Positions 27,990 through 36,881 of a DNA stretch of 64,000 nucleotides are shown one piece after another (position 1 is the first letter of the stretch; each line of letters starts with the position of its first letter). The DNA comes from Crocinitomicaceae bacterium (lineage in GTDB: Bacteria; Bacteroidota; Bacteroidia; Flavobacteriales_D; Crocinitomicaceae): positions 79,290 to 143,289 of the forward strand of contig JAGYIR010000005.1 in NCBI GenBank assembly GCA_018402525.1. The letters run 5' to 3'. The notes beneath the pieces were generated by a model. The model saw nothing but the letters and a program-made list of their open reading frames with translations, was not told where the DNA came from and ran no database searches. A program made the translations under genes and the position numbers.

Positions 27990-28947
27990 TTATTTGTTTG
28001 TAATCAAACTAACATCAACGTTTTTTAACATAATGTTAACGAGTGACTTAGTGTCGAATTCTTCCTTCCAGCCCCAATCGCTTCTAGCCGCACTATCGTC
28101 GATAGAACTTGGCCAGCTATCCGCAATTTTTTGTCGATAATCTGGTGAATATGCTATTTTAAAATTTGGAAGAGACACTTGGATTTCTTTCGCAAGTTCT
28201 TTGGGAGTGAAACTGCATCCTGAAAGATTATACGAAGACCTGATCTTGACTGATTCTTTGTCTGCCTCCATCAGTTCAATAGTTGCCCGGATAGCATCTT
28301 TCATGTACATCATTGGAAGTGCTGTGTTTTCACTTAAGAAACAGGTGAAACTCATGCCCCATTTTTGCTTGATAAAATATATCAACTGCATAATCGGTAG
28401 TTCCTCCACCTGGTAAGCTTGTATAGGATATTAATCCAGGATAACGAATACTTCTGACATCAACCCCGTAATTGTTGAAGTAATATTCACACCAGCGTTC
28501 TCCTGCCTGTTTAGAAATTCCATAAACCGTGGACGGCTCCATAATCGTGTATTGTGGAGTGTTCTCCTTGGGCGTTGTTGGTCCAAATACAGCTATTGAA
28601 CTCGGCCAGAAAATTTTAGAAATTGCACCTTCCTTCGCCAAATCCAAAATGGTAAATAATCCATCCATATTGAGTTCCCAAGCAAATGCTGGATTTTTCT
28701 CTGCTGTTGCACTTAATAAAGCCGCCAATAAATAGACTTCATCAATCTTTTCTTCTATAATAAAGCTTCTGACTTTTTCCCGATTCAAAATATCCATTTG
28801 GACATACGGGCCGTTGCTTATCGCTCTGGGGCAATCCGCATGCAAATCACCAGCGACAACGTTTTCTTCTCCATGCTTTTCTCTCAGTGCCAAAACCAAC
28901 TCTGTTCCAATCTGACCGCCTGCACCAATAATTAATTGTTTCTTCAT
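27990..28947 (-). CDS. L-threonine 3-dehydrogenase, SDR (UDP-galactose-epimerase-like) type (one frameshift)
   Basis: About 318 residues after repair. Oxidises L-threonine to 2-amino-3-ketobutyrate with NAD. The nucleotide-binding IIGAGGQIGTEL lies at residue 6; AALLSATAEKNPAFAWELN, FWPSSIAVFGPTTPKENTP, the YGISKQAGERW Tyr-x3-Lys site and SIRYPGLISY are hallmarks of the short-chain threonine dehydrogenase of Bacteroidota. The two frames join near 28343-28350 by removal of one base, giving a continuous HEF-TCFLSENTALPMMYM. The C-terminal SWPSSIDDSAARSDWGW block is present. No adjacent kbl gene. Confidence 0.88.
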
Positions 28948-29114
28948 ACATCAAAAGTTCACTACAAATAGAGAGAATATTTGCTAATTTTCCTAAGTCA
29001 CACCTAAAAATATTCCTCATTATATTAATTTTACTGATATCCGTCATTTTTTTAAGCTTCTAGGAGTTTGTATTTTTGTAACTTGACGCTTATAACAAAA
29101 CCCTTGTGGTCGTG

Positions 29115-29146
29115 TTTGTGCGAGCATTTGAAATGAATTATACTTG
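29115..29146 (+). promoter_or_regulatory. hmgA promoter TTTG-N20-TATACTTG
   Basis: TTTG at 29115-29118 and TATACTTG at 29139-29146 (one mismatch to TAnnTTTG), spacer 20 bases, 16 bases before the ATG at 29162. Confidence 0.5.
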
Positions 29147-29161
29147 TAAAAACGAAGTAAT

Positions 29162-30320
29162 ATGCCTTTTTATCAAAAGTTAGGAAGTATCCCTCCGAAG
29201 AGACACACGGTTTTTAGAAAAGAAAACGGTGAGCTTTACCACGAACAATTATTTGGGACGGTTGGGTTTGATGGGATGTCCTCCTTGATGTACCATGTTG
29301 AACCTCCGACCATTGTAAAAAACTTTGTGGAGCAGGTAGATTTAAATCCTGAAATTGCGCACGAGAAACAGCTCCAAATGAGAAGTTTCGCTGGATTTAA
29401 AGTCGTTCCGGCAAATGACTATTTGGAAAGCAGAGTTGCGGTACTGGTAAATAACGATTGTCAAATTGCACTGGCTGCTCCTAAAAAATCGTTGAGGGAT
29501 TATTTCTATAAAAATGCAGATTGTGATGAAGTGATTTTCATTCACCAAGGATCTGGAACCTTACGCACTCAATTGGGAAACATTCCGTTCAAATACGGCG
29601 ATTACTTGGTGGTTCCTCGTGGAATTATCTATCAAATTGATTTTGATACTGGAAGAAAATCGCTTATTCATCGTTGAATCACATCACCCGATATATACAC
29701 CAAAACGCTATAGAAATTGGTTCGGACAGTTGCTTGAACATTCGCCGTACTGCGAGCGCGATTTCCGTCCACCATCAGAATTAGAAACACATCACGAAAA
29801 AGGAGATTTCCTCGTGAAAACTAAAAAACAAGGAATATTGTATTCGTACAACTACGCGTCGCATCCGTTTGACGTTGTTGGTTGGGACGGGTTCAATTAT
29901 CCGTATGCGTTCTCCATTCACGATTTTGAACCAATTACAGGTCGAATTCACTTACCTCCTCCAATTCACCAAACATTTGAGACAAGTGCATTCGTGATTT
30001 GTTCGTTTGTGCCGAGATTATACGATTATCACCCAGATTCCATTCCAGCTCCATACAATCACAGTAACATTGATTCCGACGAAGTATTGTACTACGTGGA
30101 TGGTGATTTCATGAGTCGAAATAACATTGAAAAGGGACAAATTACATTGCATCCAGCAGGTTTACCTCACGGACCGCACCCAGGAGCCTACGAAAGAAGT
30201 ATTGGCAAAAAAGAAACGCACGAATTAGCAGTCATGGTAGATACATTCAAACCACTTCAACTGACAAAAAAAGGCCTAGAATTAGAAATTAAAGACTATT
30301 ACCAGTCTTGGTTACATTAA
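29162..30320 (+). CDS. hmgA: Homogentisate 1,2-dioxygenase (one frameshift)
   Basis: Opens the homogentisate ring to maleylacetoacetate in tyrosine and phenylalanine breakdown. About 386 residues after removing one G near 29651; the join reads QIDFDTEENRLFIVESHHP. Family features: GDYLVVPRGIIYQID, YNYASHPFDVVGWDGFNYPYAFSI split over the two halves of the cupin, and metal-ligand region DEVLYYVDGDFMSR with LHPAGLPHGPHPGA. It is followed after 14 bases by hppD, the preceding enzyme of the pathway. Fumarylacetoacetase is not in the window. Confidence 0.92.
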
Positions 30321-30334
30321 ATTAAGTAGAAATC

Positions 30335-31501
30335 ATGGGAAAACAAACGACACCACAAAGCGTGGAATACGGATTAGAAAAAATATTTGAAGGAGCGCAA
30401 GACTTTCTTCCTCTTCTGGGGACGGATTACGTTGAGTTTTACGTAGGGAACGCAAAACAAGCGGCTCATTTTTACAAAACAGCATTTGGATTTCAGTCGC
30501 ACGCGTATGCAGGATTGGAAACTGGTGTAAAAGACCGTGCTTCTTATGTATTGAAGCAAGATAAAATTCGCCTTGTGTTAACGACAGCATTAAAAAGTGA
30601 TTCGGTCATTGGTGAGCACGTAAAAAAACATGGTGACGGTGTGAAAGTCGTTGCGTTGTGGGTAGAAGACGCTCGAAGTGCTTACGAAGAAACGATCAAA
30701 CGTGGAGCGAAATCGTACATGGAACCTGTCGTTGAGAAAGACGAGCACGGAGAAGTAGTACGCGCAGGAATTTACACGTATGGAGAGACGGTTCACATGT
30801 TCGTGGAACGTAAAAACTACAAAGGTGAGTTCTTGCCAGGTTACCAAAAATGGGAATCAGACTACAATCCTACGCCAGTTGGTTTGAAATTTATCGACCA
30901 CATGGTAGGAAACGTAGGTTGGGGCGAAATGAATACGTGGGTGAAATGGTACGAAGACGTGATGGGATTTGTGAATTTCCTTTCGTTTGACGACAAGCAG
31001 ATTCACACGGAATATTCAGCATTGATGTCGAAAGTAATGTCGAACGGAAATGGACGGATTAAATTCCCCATCAACGAACCAGCTGAAGGAAAAAAACGTT
31101 CACAAATTGAGGAGTATTTGGATTTCTACGAAGGTCCAGGTGTACAACATATTGCAGTTGCTACTGACGACATCATTTCGACTGTTTCCGCATTGCGTAG
31201 CAGAGGGATTGAGTTTTTATCCACTCCACCCGAAGAGTATTACAAAGCTGTTCCAATTCGATTAGAACAACACAATCATGCACTAAAAGAGGACATTGAT
31301 ACATTAAGAAGTCTGGGAATCATGATTGACGCCGATGAAGAAGGGTATTTGTTACAGATTTTCACGAAACCAGTTGAAGATCGTCCAACCTTGTTCTTTG
31401 AAATCATCCAACGTATGGGTGCAAGAGGATTTGGTGCTGGAAACTTTAAAGCATTGTTCGAATCCATTGAGCGCGAACAAGAAAAACGAGGGACGTTATA
31501 A
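30335..31501 (+). CDS. hppD: 4-hydroxyphenylpyruvate dioxygenase
   Basis: 388 residues. Non-haem Fe(II) enzyme turning 4-hydroxyphenylpyruvate into homogentisate. Two vicinal-oxygen-chelate domains: N-terminal about 25-160 and C-terminal about 185-370. The iron triad is His in KFIDHMVGNVG, His in GVQHIAVATDD and Glu in TLFFEIIQRMGARGFGAGNF. Intact, in contrast to its frameshifted neighbour hmgA. Operon hmgA-hppD closed by a terminator. Confidence 0.96.
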   Translation: MGKQTTPQSVEYGLEKIFEGAQDFLPLLGTDYVEFYVGNAKQAAHFYKTAFGFQSHAYAGLETGVKDRASYVLKQDKIRLVLTTALKSDSVIGEHVKKHGDGVKVVALWVEDARSAYEETIKRGAKSYMEPVVEKDEHGEVVRAGIYTYGETVHMFVERKNYKGEFLPGYQKWESDYNPTPVGLKFIDHMVGNVGWGEMNTWVKWYEDVMGFVNFLSFDDKQIHTEYSALMSKVMSNGNGRIKFPINEPAEGKKRSQIEEYLDFYEGPGVQHIAVATDDIISTVSALRSRGIEFLSTPPEEYYKAVPIRLEQHNHALKEDIDTLRSLGIMIDADEEGYLLQIFTKPVEDRPTLFFEIIQRMGARGFGAGNFKALFESIEREQEKRGTL

Positions 31502-31531
31502 TTTAAGTTATTTGTTTCAATTTCAGGAAGA

Positions 31532-31568
31532 AGCCGCTTGTCCGCCCTTGGTGGATTGGCGGTTTTTT
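31532..31568 (+). terminator. Terminator after hppD
   Basis: AGCCGCTTGTCCGCC and GGTGGATTGGCGG form an imperfect GC-rich stem with a CTT loop, followed by six T. Confidence 0.75.
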
Positions 31569-31701
31569 ATTTCGCTCCTGTCTCGTTCTGAAATACCGAT
31601 ACACAATTTTTTATCGGCATGTATAAAAGAAAAAAACATCAACTTTATTCCCCTATCCAAAGTAATCAACTTCAACTATTCCACCTACCTGAGAATCTTG
31701 C

Positions 31702-31709
31702 TATCTTTG
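31702..31709 (+). promoter_or_regulatory. -7 box TATCTTTG
   Basis: Full TAnnTTTG match 18 bases before the ATG at 31728; no clear -33 element. Confidence 0.4.
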
Positions 31710-31727
31710 CTTTATTAAACTTTGTCT

Positions 31728-32189
31728 ATGACCAATAATGATATTCTTCGGCGCATTCGCTTTACGTTTGATTACAATGACGATAAAATGATGGCCTTGT
31801 TTGCTTCTGGGGGACAAGAAGTCACGAGAGCGGAGTTAAGTGATTGGCTCAAAAAGGAGGAAGATCCTGAGTTCAAAGGAATTTACGACAAGCAATTGGC
31901 AACTTTTTTAAACGGTTTTATCAACGAGAAACGAGGGAAAAAAGAAGGTCCACAGCCAATTCCTGAAAAATCACTCAACAATAATATCATTTTTCGCAAA
32001 TTGAAAATCGCGTTGAACTTGACAGATGAAGATATCATTGCCATGCTCGATTTAGCCGATTTAAAAGCGAGTAAACACGAGATAAGTGCATTGTTCAGAA
32101 ATCCTTCGCACAAACATTACCGCTTGTGCAAAGATCAATTTTTACGTAATTTTCTGCACGGTATGCAGGTGAAATACCACAAGGGTTAG
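31728..32189 (+). CDS. DUF1456 (YehS-like) protein
   Basis: 153 residues from ATG 31728; an in-frame TTG six bases upstream is less likely. The protein is two copies of a 65-residue helical unit: NNDILRRIRFTFDYNDDKMMALF and NNIIFRKLKIALNLTDEDIIAML, each followed by a Lys-rich turn and FLNGFI / FLRNFLHGM. This matches DUF1456, a cytosolic family of unknown function (YehS in E. coli). It precedes a histidine kinase by four bases, so the two are co-transcribed. Confidence 0.85.
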   Translation: MTNNDILRRIRFTFDYNDDKMMALFASGGQEVTRAELSDWLKKEEDPEFKGIYDKQLATFLNGFINEKRGKKEGPQPIPEKSLNNNIIFRKLKIALNLTDEDIIAMLDLADLKASKHEISALFRNPSHKHYRLCKDQFLRNFLHGMQVKYHKG

Positions 32190-32193
32190 GAAA

Positions 32194-33540
32194 ATGAATA
32201 GGAGGACAATCAATACGGTTATTGCGCTCGGGATAATTTCTGTGGTGAGTATTCTATTGATTCAGGTCGTTTGGATCAAGCGCACCACTACGATTCAAAA
32301 AACAACGATTGCAATCCAAGAAAAGGAAGACAGTTTGAACCTCATTCATTTTAGCGAGCAAACGCATATTGCTTTGCGGAACATTTTGGAAGAAATATCT
32401 ACCGTAAAGGCGGATAGTTCAGATTTATACGGAGCGGTTAAGCAAATCAAAACCAACTACTTTTCTGTGGATATCAACGAAGAACTCCATCCCTATTACC
32501 TAGAAAACTTATTGAAGCGAGAGTTTTACGACCAGAATATCTTGCAAGATTTCCAATATGGAATCTACGATTGTTTTACGGATTCCATTGTCTTTGGTAA
32601 CCTCATCAAATACAGCGAGGACATGAAATTTGCACCGACTTCGGATACCATAGCAGGTATTACTTCATCCGAAATGACATGGAAAAAGGATGGGCACTAT
32701 TTTACGGTATATTTCCCGAATGTCATCGCAGAAAATGACGTAAACATGGACGCCGACAACTATTCGCCATACCTTTATTTAAGTATCATTGTTATTCTCG
32801 TGCTCTTCTTTTTCGGTTTCAGCGTGTCGATCATTCTGCGTCAAAAACGCTTATCCGAAGTCAAAACGGACTTTATCAACAACATGACCCATGAGTTAAA
32901 AACGCCTATTTCAACCATTGGACTTTCTGCCGAAATGCTTTTACGTTCTGATTATTCGAATGAGCCTGATAAACTGAAACAATATGCAGGAATCATTTTT
33001 AAGGAAAACCAGCGACTACAGCGACAAGTGGAACGTGTCTTAAATGTGGCAAAGCTCGACAAAGAAGAAATTGTGCTTTCGAAAGAATCGTTTGACATGC
33101 ATGAGCTTCTGGCCGAAGTCAAAGACAATTTTGAATTCAATCAAAACGAGAAAGGAGGAAATATTGATTTACATCTCAACGCTGAACAATTCCACATCAA
33201 AGTCGACCCGTTGCACATCTCAAACGTCGTCTTCAACTTGGTAGATAATGCCATAAAATATTGCGAGACAACACCTCACATTAAGATCACTACAAGTTCT
33301 GATAAACGACATTTTTTAATGGAAATCGAAGACAACGGCATTGGAATTAAACGAGAAAATCTAAAAATGATTTTTGATAAATTTTACCGTGTTCCGACGG
33401 GAAACATTCACAATGTCAAAGGATTTGGACTGGGACTGTACTACGTAAAAATGATCATTGAACAGCACAAAGGAAGCATTTTCGTTAAAAGCACCGTAGG
33501 TCAGGGGACTACTTTTACCGTTCAATTACCACTCGATTAA
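32194..33540 (+). CDS. Membrane sensor histidine kinase (no adjacent response regulator)
   Basis: 448 residues. Membrane helices at about 9-29 and 193-217 flank a periplasmic sensor domain of about 165 residues. HisKA follows with phospho-acceptor His233 in NMTHELKTPIS, then HATPase: N box VFNLVDNAIKYCE, G1 IEDNGIGI, F box FDKFYRV and G2 GFGLGLYYVKMI. This resembles the classical Bacteroidota kinases (RprX-like) whose response regulator is normally the next gene; here the next gene is convergent and unrelated, so the partner must be elsewhere. Confidence 0.9.
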   Translation: MNRRTINTVIALGIISVVSILLIQVVWIKRTTTIQKTTIAIQEKEDSLNLIHFSEQTHIALRNILEEISTVKADSSDLYGAVKQIKTNYFSVDINEELHPYYLENLLKREFYDQNILQDFQYGIYDCFTDSIVFGNLIKYSEDMKFAPTSDTIAGITSSEMTWKKDGHYFTVYFPNVIAENDVNMDADNYSPYLYLSIIVILVLFFFGFSVSIILRQKRLSEVKTDFINNMTHELKTPISTIGLSAEMLLRSDYSNEPDKLKQYAGIIFKENQRLQRQVERVLNVAKLDKEEIVLSKESFDMHELLAEVKDNFEFNQNEKGGNIDLHLNAEQFHIKVDPLHISNVVFNLVDNAIKYCETTPHIKITTSSDKRHFLMEIEDNGIGIKRENLKMIFDKFYRVPTGNIHNVKGFGLGLYYVKMIIEQHKGSIFVKSTVGQGTTFTVQLPLD

Positions 33541-33920
33541 TATTTTTCAAGCGATGCCATTGGTTGAGGGTATAATCCTTCACGCGATGCCTTTTTTCCT
33601 CTGACATATACCATTATGCGCTCCGCATACGTTTGTCCTTCCATGCGGGCCTCTATCAAATAGTACGTTTTTGATTTGAACATCACGGAATACGTTCCTT
33701 TCATTTTATTATTGCCAATGGTCAATTCGATAACATCCGAATCCAGTGTCATGTATATTGAACAGGACGAAACGTCCATCACTTCCTTGTCGGTTTGAAT
33801 TTGATACGCAGGAATTGTTCCCTTGTATTTTCCAAGGTATTTCTTTTTTAAGGCACCATCGTTTTGTGCTGCCAAGGTGATAGGCAAAAGGATAAACATC
33901 AAAATATACCAGTGCTTCAT
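33537..33920 (-). CDS. Small secreted protein of unknown function
   Basis: 127 residues from ATG at 33920, which begins a good signal peptide (MKHWYILMFILLPITLAAQ); the longer reading frame to 33986 has no comparable start. The mature part is beta-rich (CSIYMTLDSDVIELTIGNNK, GTYSVMFKSKTYYLIEA) and could be a lipocalin-like or small barrel fold, but no family is recognised. Its stop overlaps that of the histidine kinase on the other strand. Confidence 0.55.
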   Translation of the reverse strand: MKHWYILMFILLPITLAAQNDGALKKKYLGKYKGTIPAYQIQTDKEVMDVSSCSIYMTLDSDVIELTIGNNKMKGTYSVMFKSKTYYLIEARMEGQTYAERIMVYVRGKKASREGLYPQPMASLEKY

Positions 33921-34095
33921 GCAACGAATGTAATGAAAAGATTCAAAAAGTCCGACAGGATGACCTCCCAAGTTGACATCAAACAATAACCCATTTTAAT
34001 TATTTTTTCAACGATTCCAGTCACTTACGAACATTCCTACAACTAATCCAACGAAAACAATTAAATTCGAGGTGCAATTACAATCATCGACAAAA

Positions 34096-34890
34096 ATGAA
34101 ACAGTACCAAGATTTATTGCGTCACATCCGTGACAATGGAACATTGAAGGAAGACCGCACAGGAACGGGAACAAAATCCGTTTTCGGTTACCAAATGCGT
34201 TTTGATTTATCGGAAGGATTTCCATGTATTACGACAAAAAAATTACATCTCCGATCTATTATTATTGAGTTGCTGTGGTTTTTGAAAGGGGATACAAACA
34301 TTAAATTCCTCAAAGACAACAACGTTCGGATTTGGGATGAATGGGCAGACGAAAATGGAAATCTTGGTCCAGTTTACGGTCACCAATGGCGTTCATGGCC
34401 AGATGGAAAAGGTGGAACAATTGACCAAATCACCAAATTGGTTGATCAAATCAAACACAATCCTGATTCACGCCGACTGTTAGTTTCAGCATGGAACGTG
34501 GCCGATGTCGATAACATGGCCTTACCTCCTTGTCACACCATGTTTCAGTTCTACGTGGCAGACGGAAAACTGAGTTGTCAATTGTACCAGCGCAGTGCCG
34601 ACACTTTTCTTGGCGTACCTTTCAATATTGCATCGTATGCTTTGTTTACGATGATGCTAGCACAAGTGTGCGATTTGAAATTGGGTGAATTCATTCACAC
34701 ATTTGGAGACGCACATATTTACAGCAATCACATGGAACAAGTGAATCTGCAACTTTCGAGAGATCCTCGACCGCTTCCAACTATGGAAATAAATCCAAAC
34801 GTAAAAGACATATTCTCATTCACTTATGAAGATTTCAACTTGGTTAACTACGATCCACATCCACACATCAAAGGTGAAGTGGCTGTTTAG
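34096..34890 (+). CDS. thyA: Thymidylate synthase
   Basis: 264 residues from ATG 34096, equal in length to the E. coli enzyme; an in-frame TTG at 34072 is less likely. Methylates dUMP using methylene-tetrahydrofolate. Blocks: [39 protein letters not shown], the catalytic Cys in [30 protein letters not shown] and [12 protein letters not shown]. It starts the run thyA-capA-folA; folA recycles the dihydrofolate it produces. Confidence 0.97.
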   Translation: MKQYQDLLRHIRDNGTLKEDRTGTGTKSVFGYQMRFDLSEGFPCITTKKLHLRSIIIELLWFLKGDTNIKFLKDNNVRIWDEWADENGNLGPVYGHQWRSWPDGKGGTIDQITKLVDQIKHNPDSRRLLVSAWNVADVDNMALPPCHTMFQFYVADGKLSCQLYQRSADTFLGVPFNIASYALFTMMLAQVCDLKLGEFIHTFGDAHIYSNHMEQVNLQLSRDPRPLPTMEINPNVKDIFSFTYEDFNLVNYDPHPHIKGEVAV

Positions 34891-36235
34891 TTCGATTCTA
34901 TTTTTTCTTGCATTTTCATCGCTTGGGCAGAATAACCTGTCCTTTCTTTTCGTTGGAGATGTGATGCAGCACGATGGTCAAATTGCAGCAGCATTAAACC
35001 CTGCAACCAACACGTACGATTACGACGATGGATATAAATTCGTAAAGCCAATTATCAATCAATACGACATTCGCGTTGCAAATTTAGAGGTGACATTGGC
35101 TGGAAAACCTTACAAAGGATATCCGCAATTCTCTGCACCAGATGAATTGGCCGAAGTACTCGTCAGCTCAGGATTCAATGTAATACTTACTTCCAACAAT
35201 CACTCTTGCGACAGAGGAGATAAGGGTGTTATCAGAACCTTGGATGTTTTGGATGAACTCGGTGTGATGCATACGGGGACATTTCGAAATCAAGCAGAAC
35301 GTGATGCCAATTACCCACTCATGATTGAACGTGAAGGAATGAAAATCGCACTACTCAACTACACGTATGGAACCAACGGTTTAACAGTGAAAGCGCCATT
35401 GATTGTGAATTATATCGACAGTGCCGTCATAAAAAAAGACGTTCAACGTGCTAGAGAACTAAAAGCGGATTACATCATTTGCAACATGCACTGGGGAATT
35501 GAATACAATCCACTACCCAACAATTACCAAAAGAAATGGGAGTCGTATTGCTACGAATTAGGCATTGATATGGTGATGGGAAATCACCCGCACGTAGTTC
35601 AACCGACAGAACACAAAACAGTCAACGGAGAAGATAAACTTACAGTTTGGTCACTGGGGAATTTTGTTTCAAACATGAGTATTCGCTACACCCGTGGTGG
35701 ATTGATGGTCGGAACTACGTTGGAGAAAAAGGGAACTGACGTTAAAATAAAGGATGTTGAACATCATTTTATCTATGTCCTAAAGCGACAAGAGGGAAAA
35801 ACAAAACCTTATTACATCTTACCTGAATTCGATTACAACACGTATCGTCCTGGATTTGTAAGTGCAGAAGAAGAAAAGAAAATGAATGAGTTTTTTGCTG
35901 ATAGTCGAAAATTATACGCTGAACATGCAAAAGGAACAATCGAAAGTATCGTTCAAAAAGAATCGAAGGCAGGCGAACTCTATCAGAATTATTTGAAAGG
36001 GTATTATTCTGTGAGCATCGGCGATCCAGATTTTAAATTACTCCTTGATAAAAATATTGGTCGTTACTTGCACAAAACTGTCAGTCACAGTGGCAACCGT
36101 TACTTGCTCTCTGGTGTGTGCAAAGACATCGAAAGTGCAAAAGGAGTGGAACAATTCATCCGAGATTTAAAAATTTCTGACAAGGTCTCCATCGTTTACG
36201 TGACACCAGAAGAAGTAAAAGTCGTAAGTCAATGA
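34874..36235 (+). CDS. CapA-family (metallophosphatase fold) secreted protein
   Basis: About 453 residues from GTG 34874, chosen because it opens a signal peptide ([19 protein letters not shown]); the upstream ATG at 34826 lies deep inside thyA. CapA/PgsA domain at about 20-300: [56 protein letters not shown] and [12 protein letters not shown] provide the metal ligands. The last 65 residues look SPOR-like ([19 protein letters not shown]), which would bind peptidoglycan. CapA proteins are linked to polyglutamate capsules, but the catalytic role is not settled. It is inserted between thyA and folA, overlapping both (17 and 4 bases). Confidence 0.8.
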   Translation: MKWLFSSILFFLAFSSLGQNNLSFLFVGDVMQHDGQIAAALNPATNTYDYDDGYKFVKPIINQYDIRVANLEVTLAGKPYKGYPQFSAPDELAEVLVSSGFNVILTSNNHSCDRGDKGVIRTLDVLDELGVMHTGTFRNQAERDANYPLMIEREGMKIALLNYTYGTNGLTVKAPLIVNYIDSAVIKKDVQRARELKADYIICNMHWGIEYNPLPNNYQKKWESYCYELGIDMVMGNHPHVVQPTEHKTVNGEDKLTVWSLGNFVSNMSIRYTRGGLMVGTTLEKKGTDVKIKDVEHHFIYVLKRQEGKTKPYYILPEFDYNTYRPGFVSAEEEKKMNEFFADSRKLYAEHAKGTIESIVQKESKAGELYQNYLKGYYSVSIGDPDFKLLLDKNIGRYLHKTVSHSGNRYLLSGVCKDIESAKGVEQFIRDLKISDKVSIVYVTPEEVKVVSQ

Positions 36236-36743
36236 AAGTTGCATTAATTGTCGCAATGGATCTTGAAAGAGGGATCGGAAAAAACAATGACCTCATGTGG
36301 CATTTACCCGCCGATATGCGCTTCTTCAAACAAACCACTTTGGGCCATGTCGTTGTGATGGGAAGAAAAACTACGAATCAATTCCTGAAAAATACAGGCC
36401 GTTACCCGAAAGAGAAAACGTTGTTCTAACGAGAAACACAGACTATCAAGCGGAAAGATGTAAAGTGTTTAATTCCTTGGAAAGCTGCCTTGATCACTAC
36501 AAAAATGAAAGTGAACGAACAGTTTTTATTATTGGCGGGGGAGAGATTTACAAAATGGCACTTGAACTAAATTGCATCGACGAAATGTACATTTCACACA
36601 TCAATAAAGCATACAGTGCGGATACTTTTTTCCCAGAGTTTGATTTAAAAAAGTGGAAGGTGGAGACGGTGCTTACGCATGAAAAAGATGATAGGAATGA
36701 GGCGAGTTTTAGTGTGCTCAAGTATGTTAAAATTAAACTTTGA
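36232..36743 (+). CDS. folA: Dihydrofolate reductase (one frameshift)
   Basis: About 170 residues after restoring one base. Reduces dihydrofolate with [36 protein letters not shown] is the standard start (residues 3-33), then VVVMGRKT and, in the other frame, [22 protein letters not shown], with [13 protein letters not shown] later. The missing base lies in or beside the A run at 36366-36370. ATGA overlap with the capA-like gene. Confidence 0.92.
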
Positions 36744-36749
36744 ATTCGA

Positions 36750-36853
36750 ATGCTAGGCTTCGGCATTTCGACAAGCTCAATGTCCGAAGCTCAGCATGCC
36801 CAATATTTCGGTCATCGGTCATCGAGCTTGTCGAGATGAGAGATACCGAAATT
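36750..36853. repeat. Long imperfect intergenic inverted repeat with TCGACAAGCTC / GAGCTTGTCGA arms
   Basis: CATTTCGACAAGCTCAATG (36763-36781) pairs with CATCGAGCTTGTCGAGATG (36820-36838) at 17 of 19 positions. Outside these, CTTCGG near 36757 and ACCGAA near 36847, and nested CTTCGG...CCGAAG, extend the structure. No T tail, so not a plain terminator. I recall similar 'CGACAAGCTCA' elements between genes in other Bacteroidota genomes. Confidence 0.75.
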
Positions 36854-36862
36854 TAACTGAAA

Positions 36863-36870
36863 TAATTTTG
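36863..36870 (+). promoter_or_regulatory. topB -7 box TAATTTTG
   Basis: Full TAnnTTTG match 11 bases before the ATG at 36882, just downstream of the intergenic inverted repeat. Confidence 0.4.
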
Positions 36871-36881
36871 AACTGATAAAA

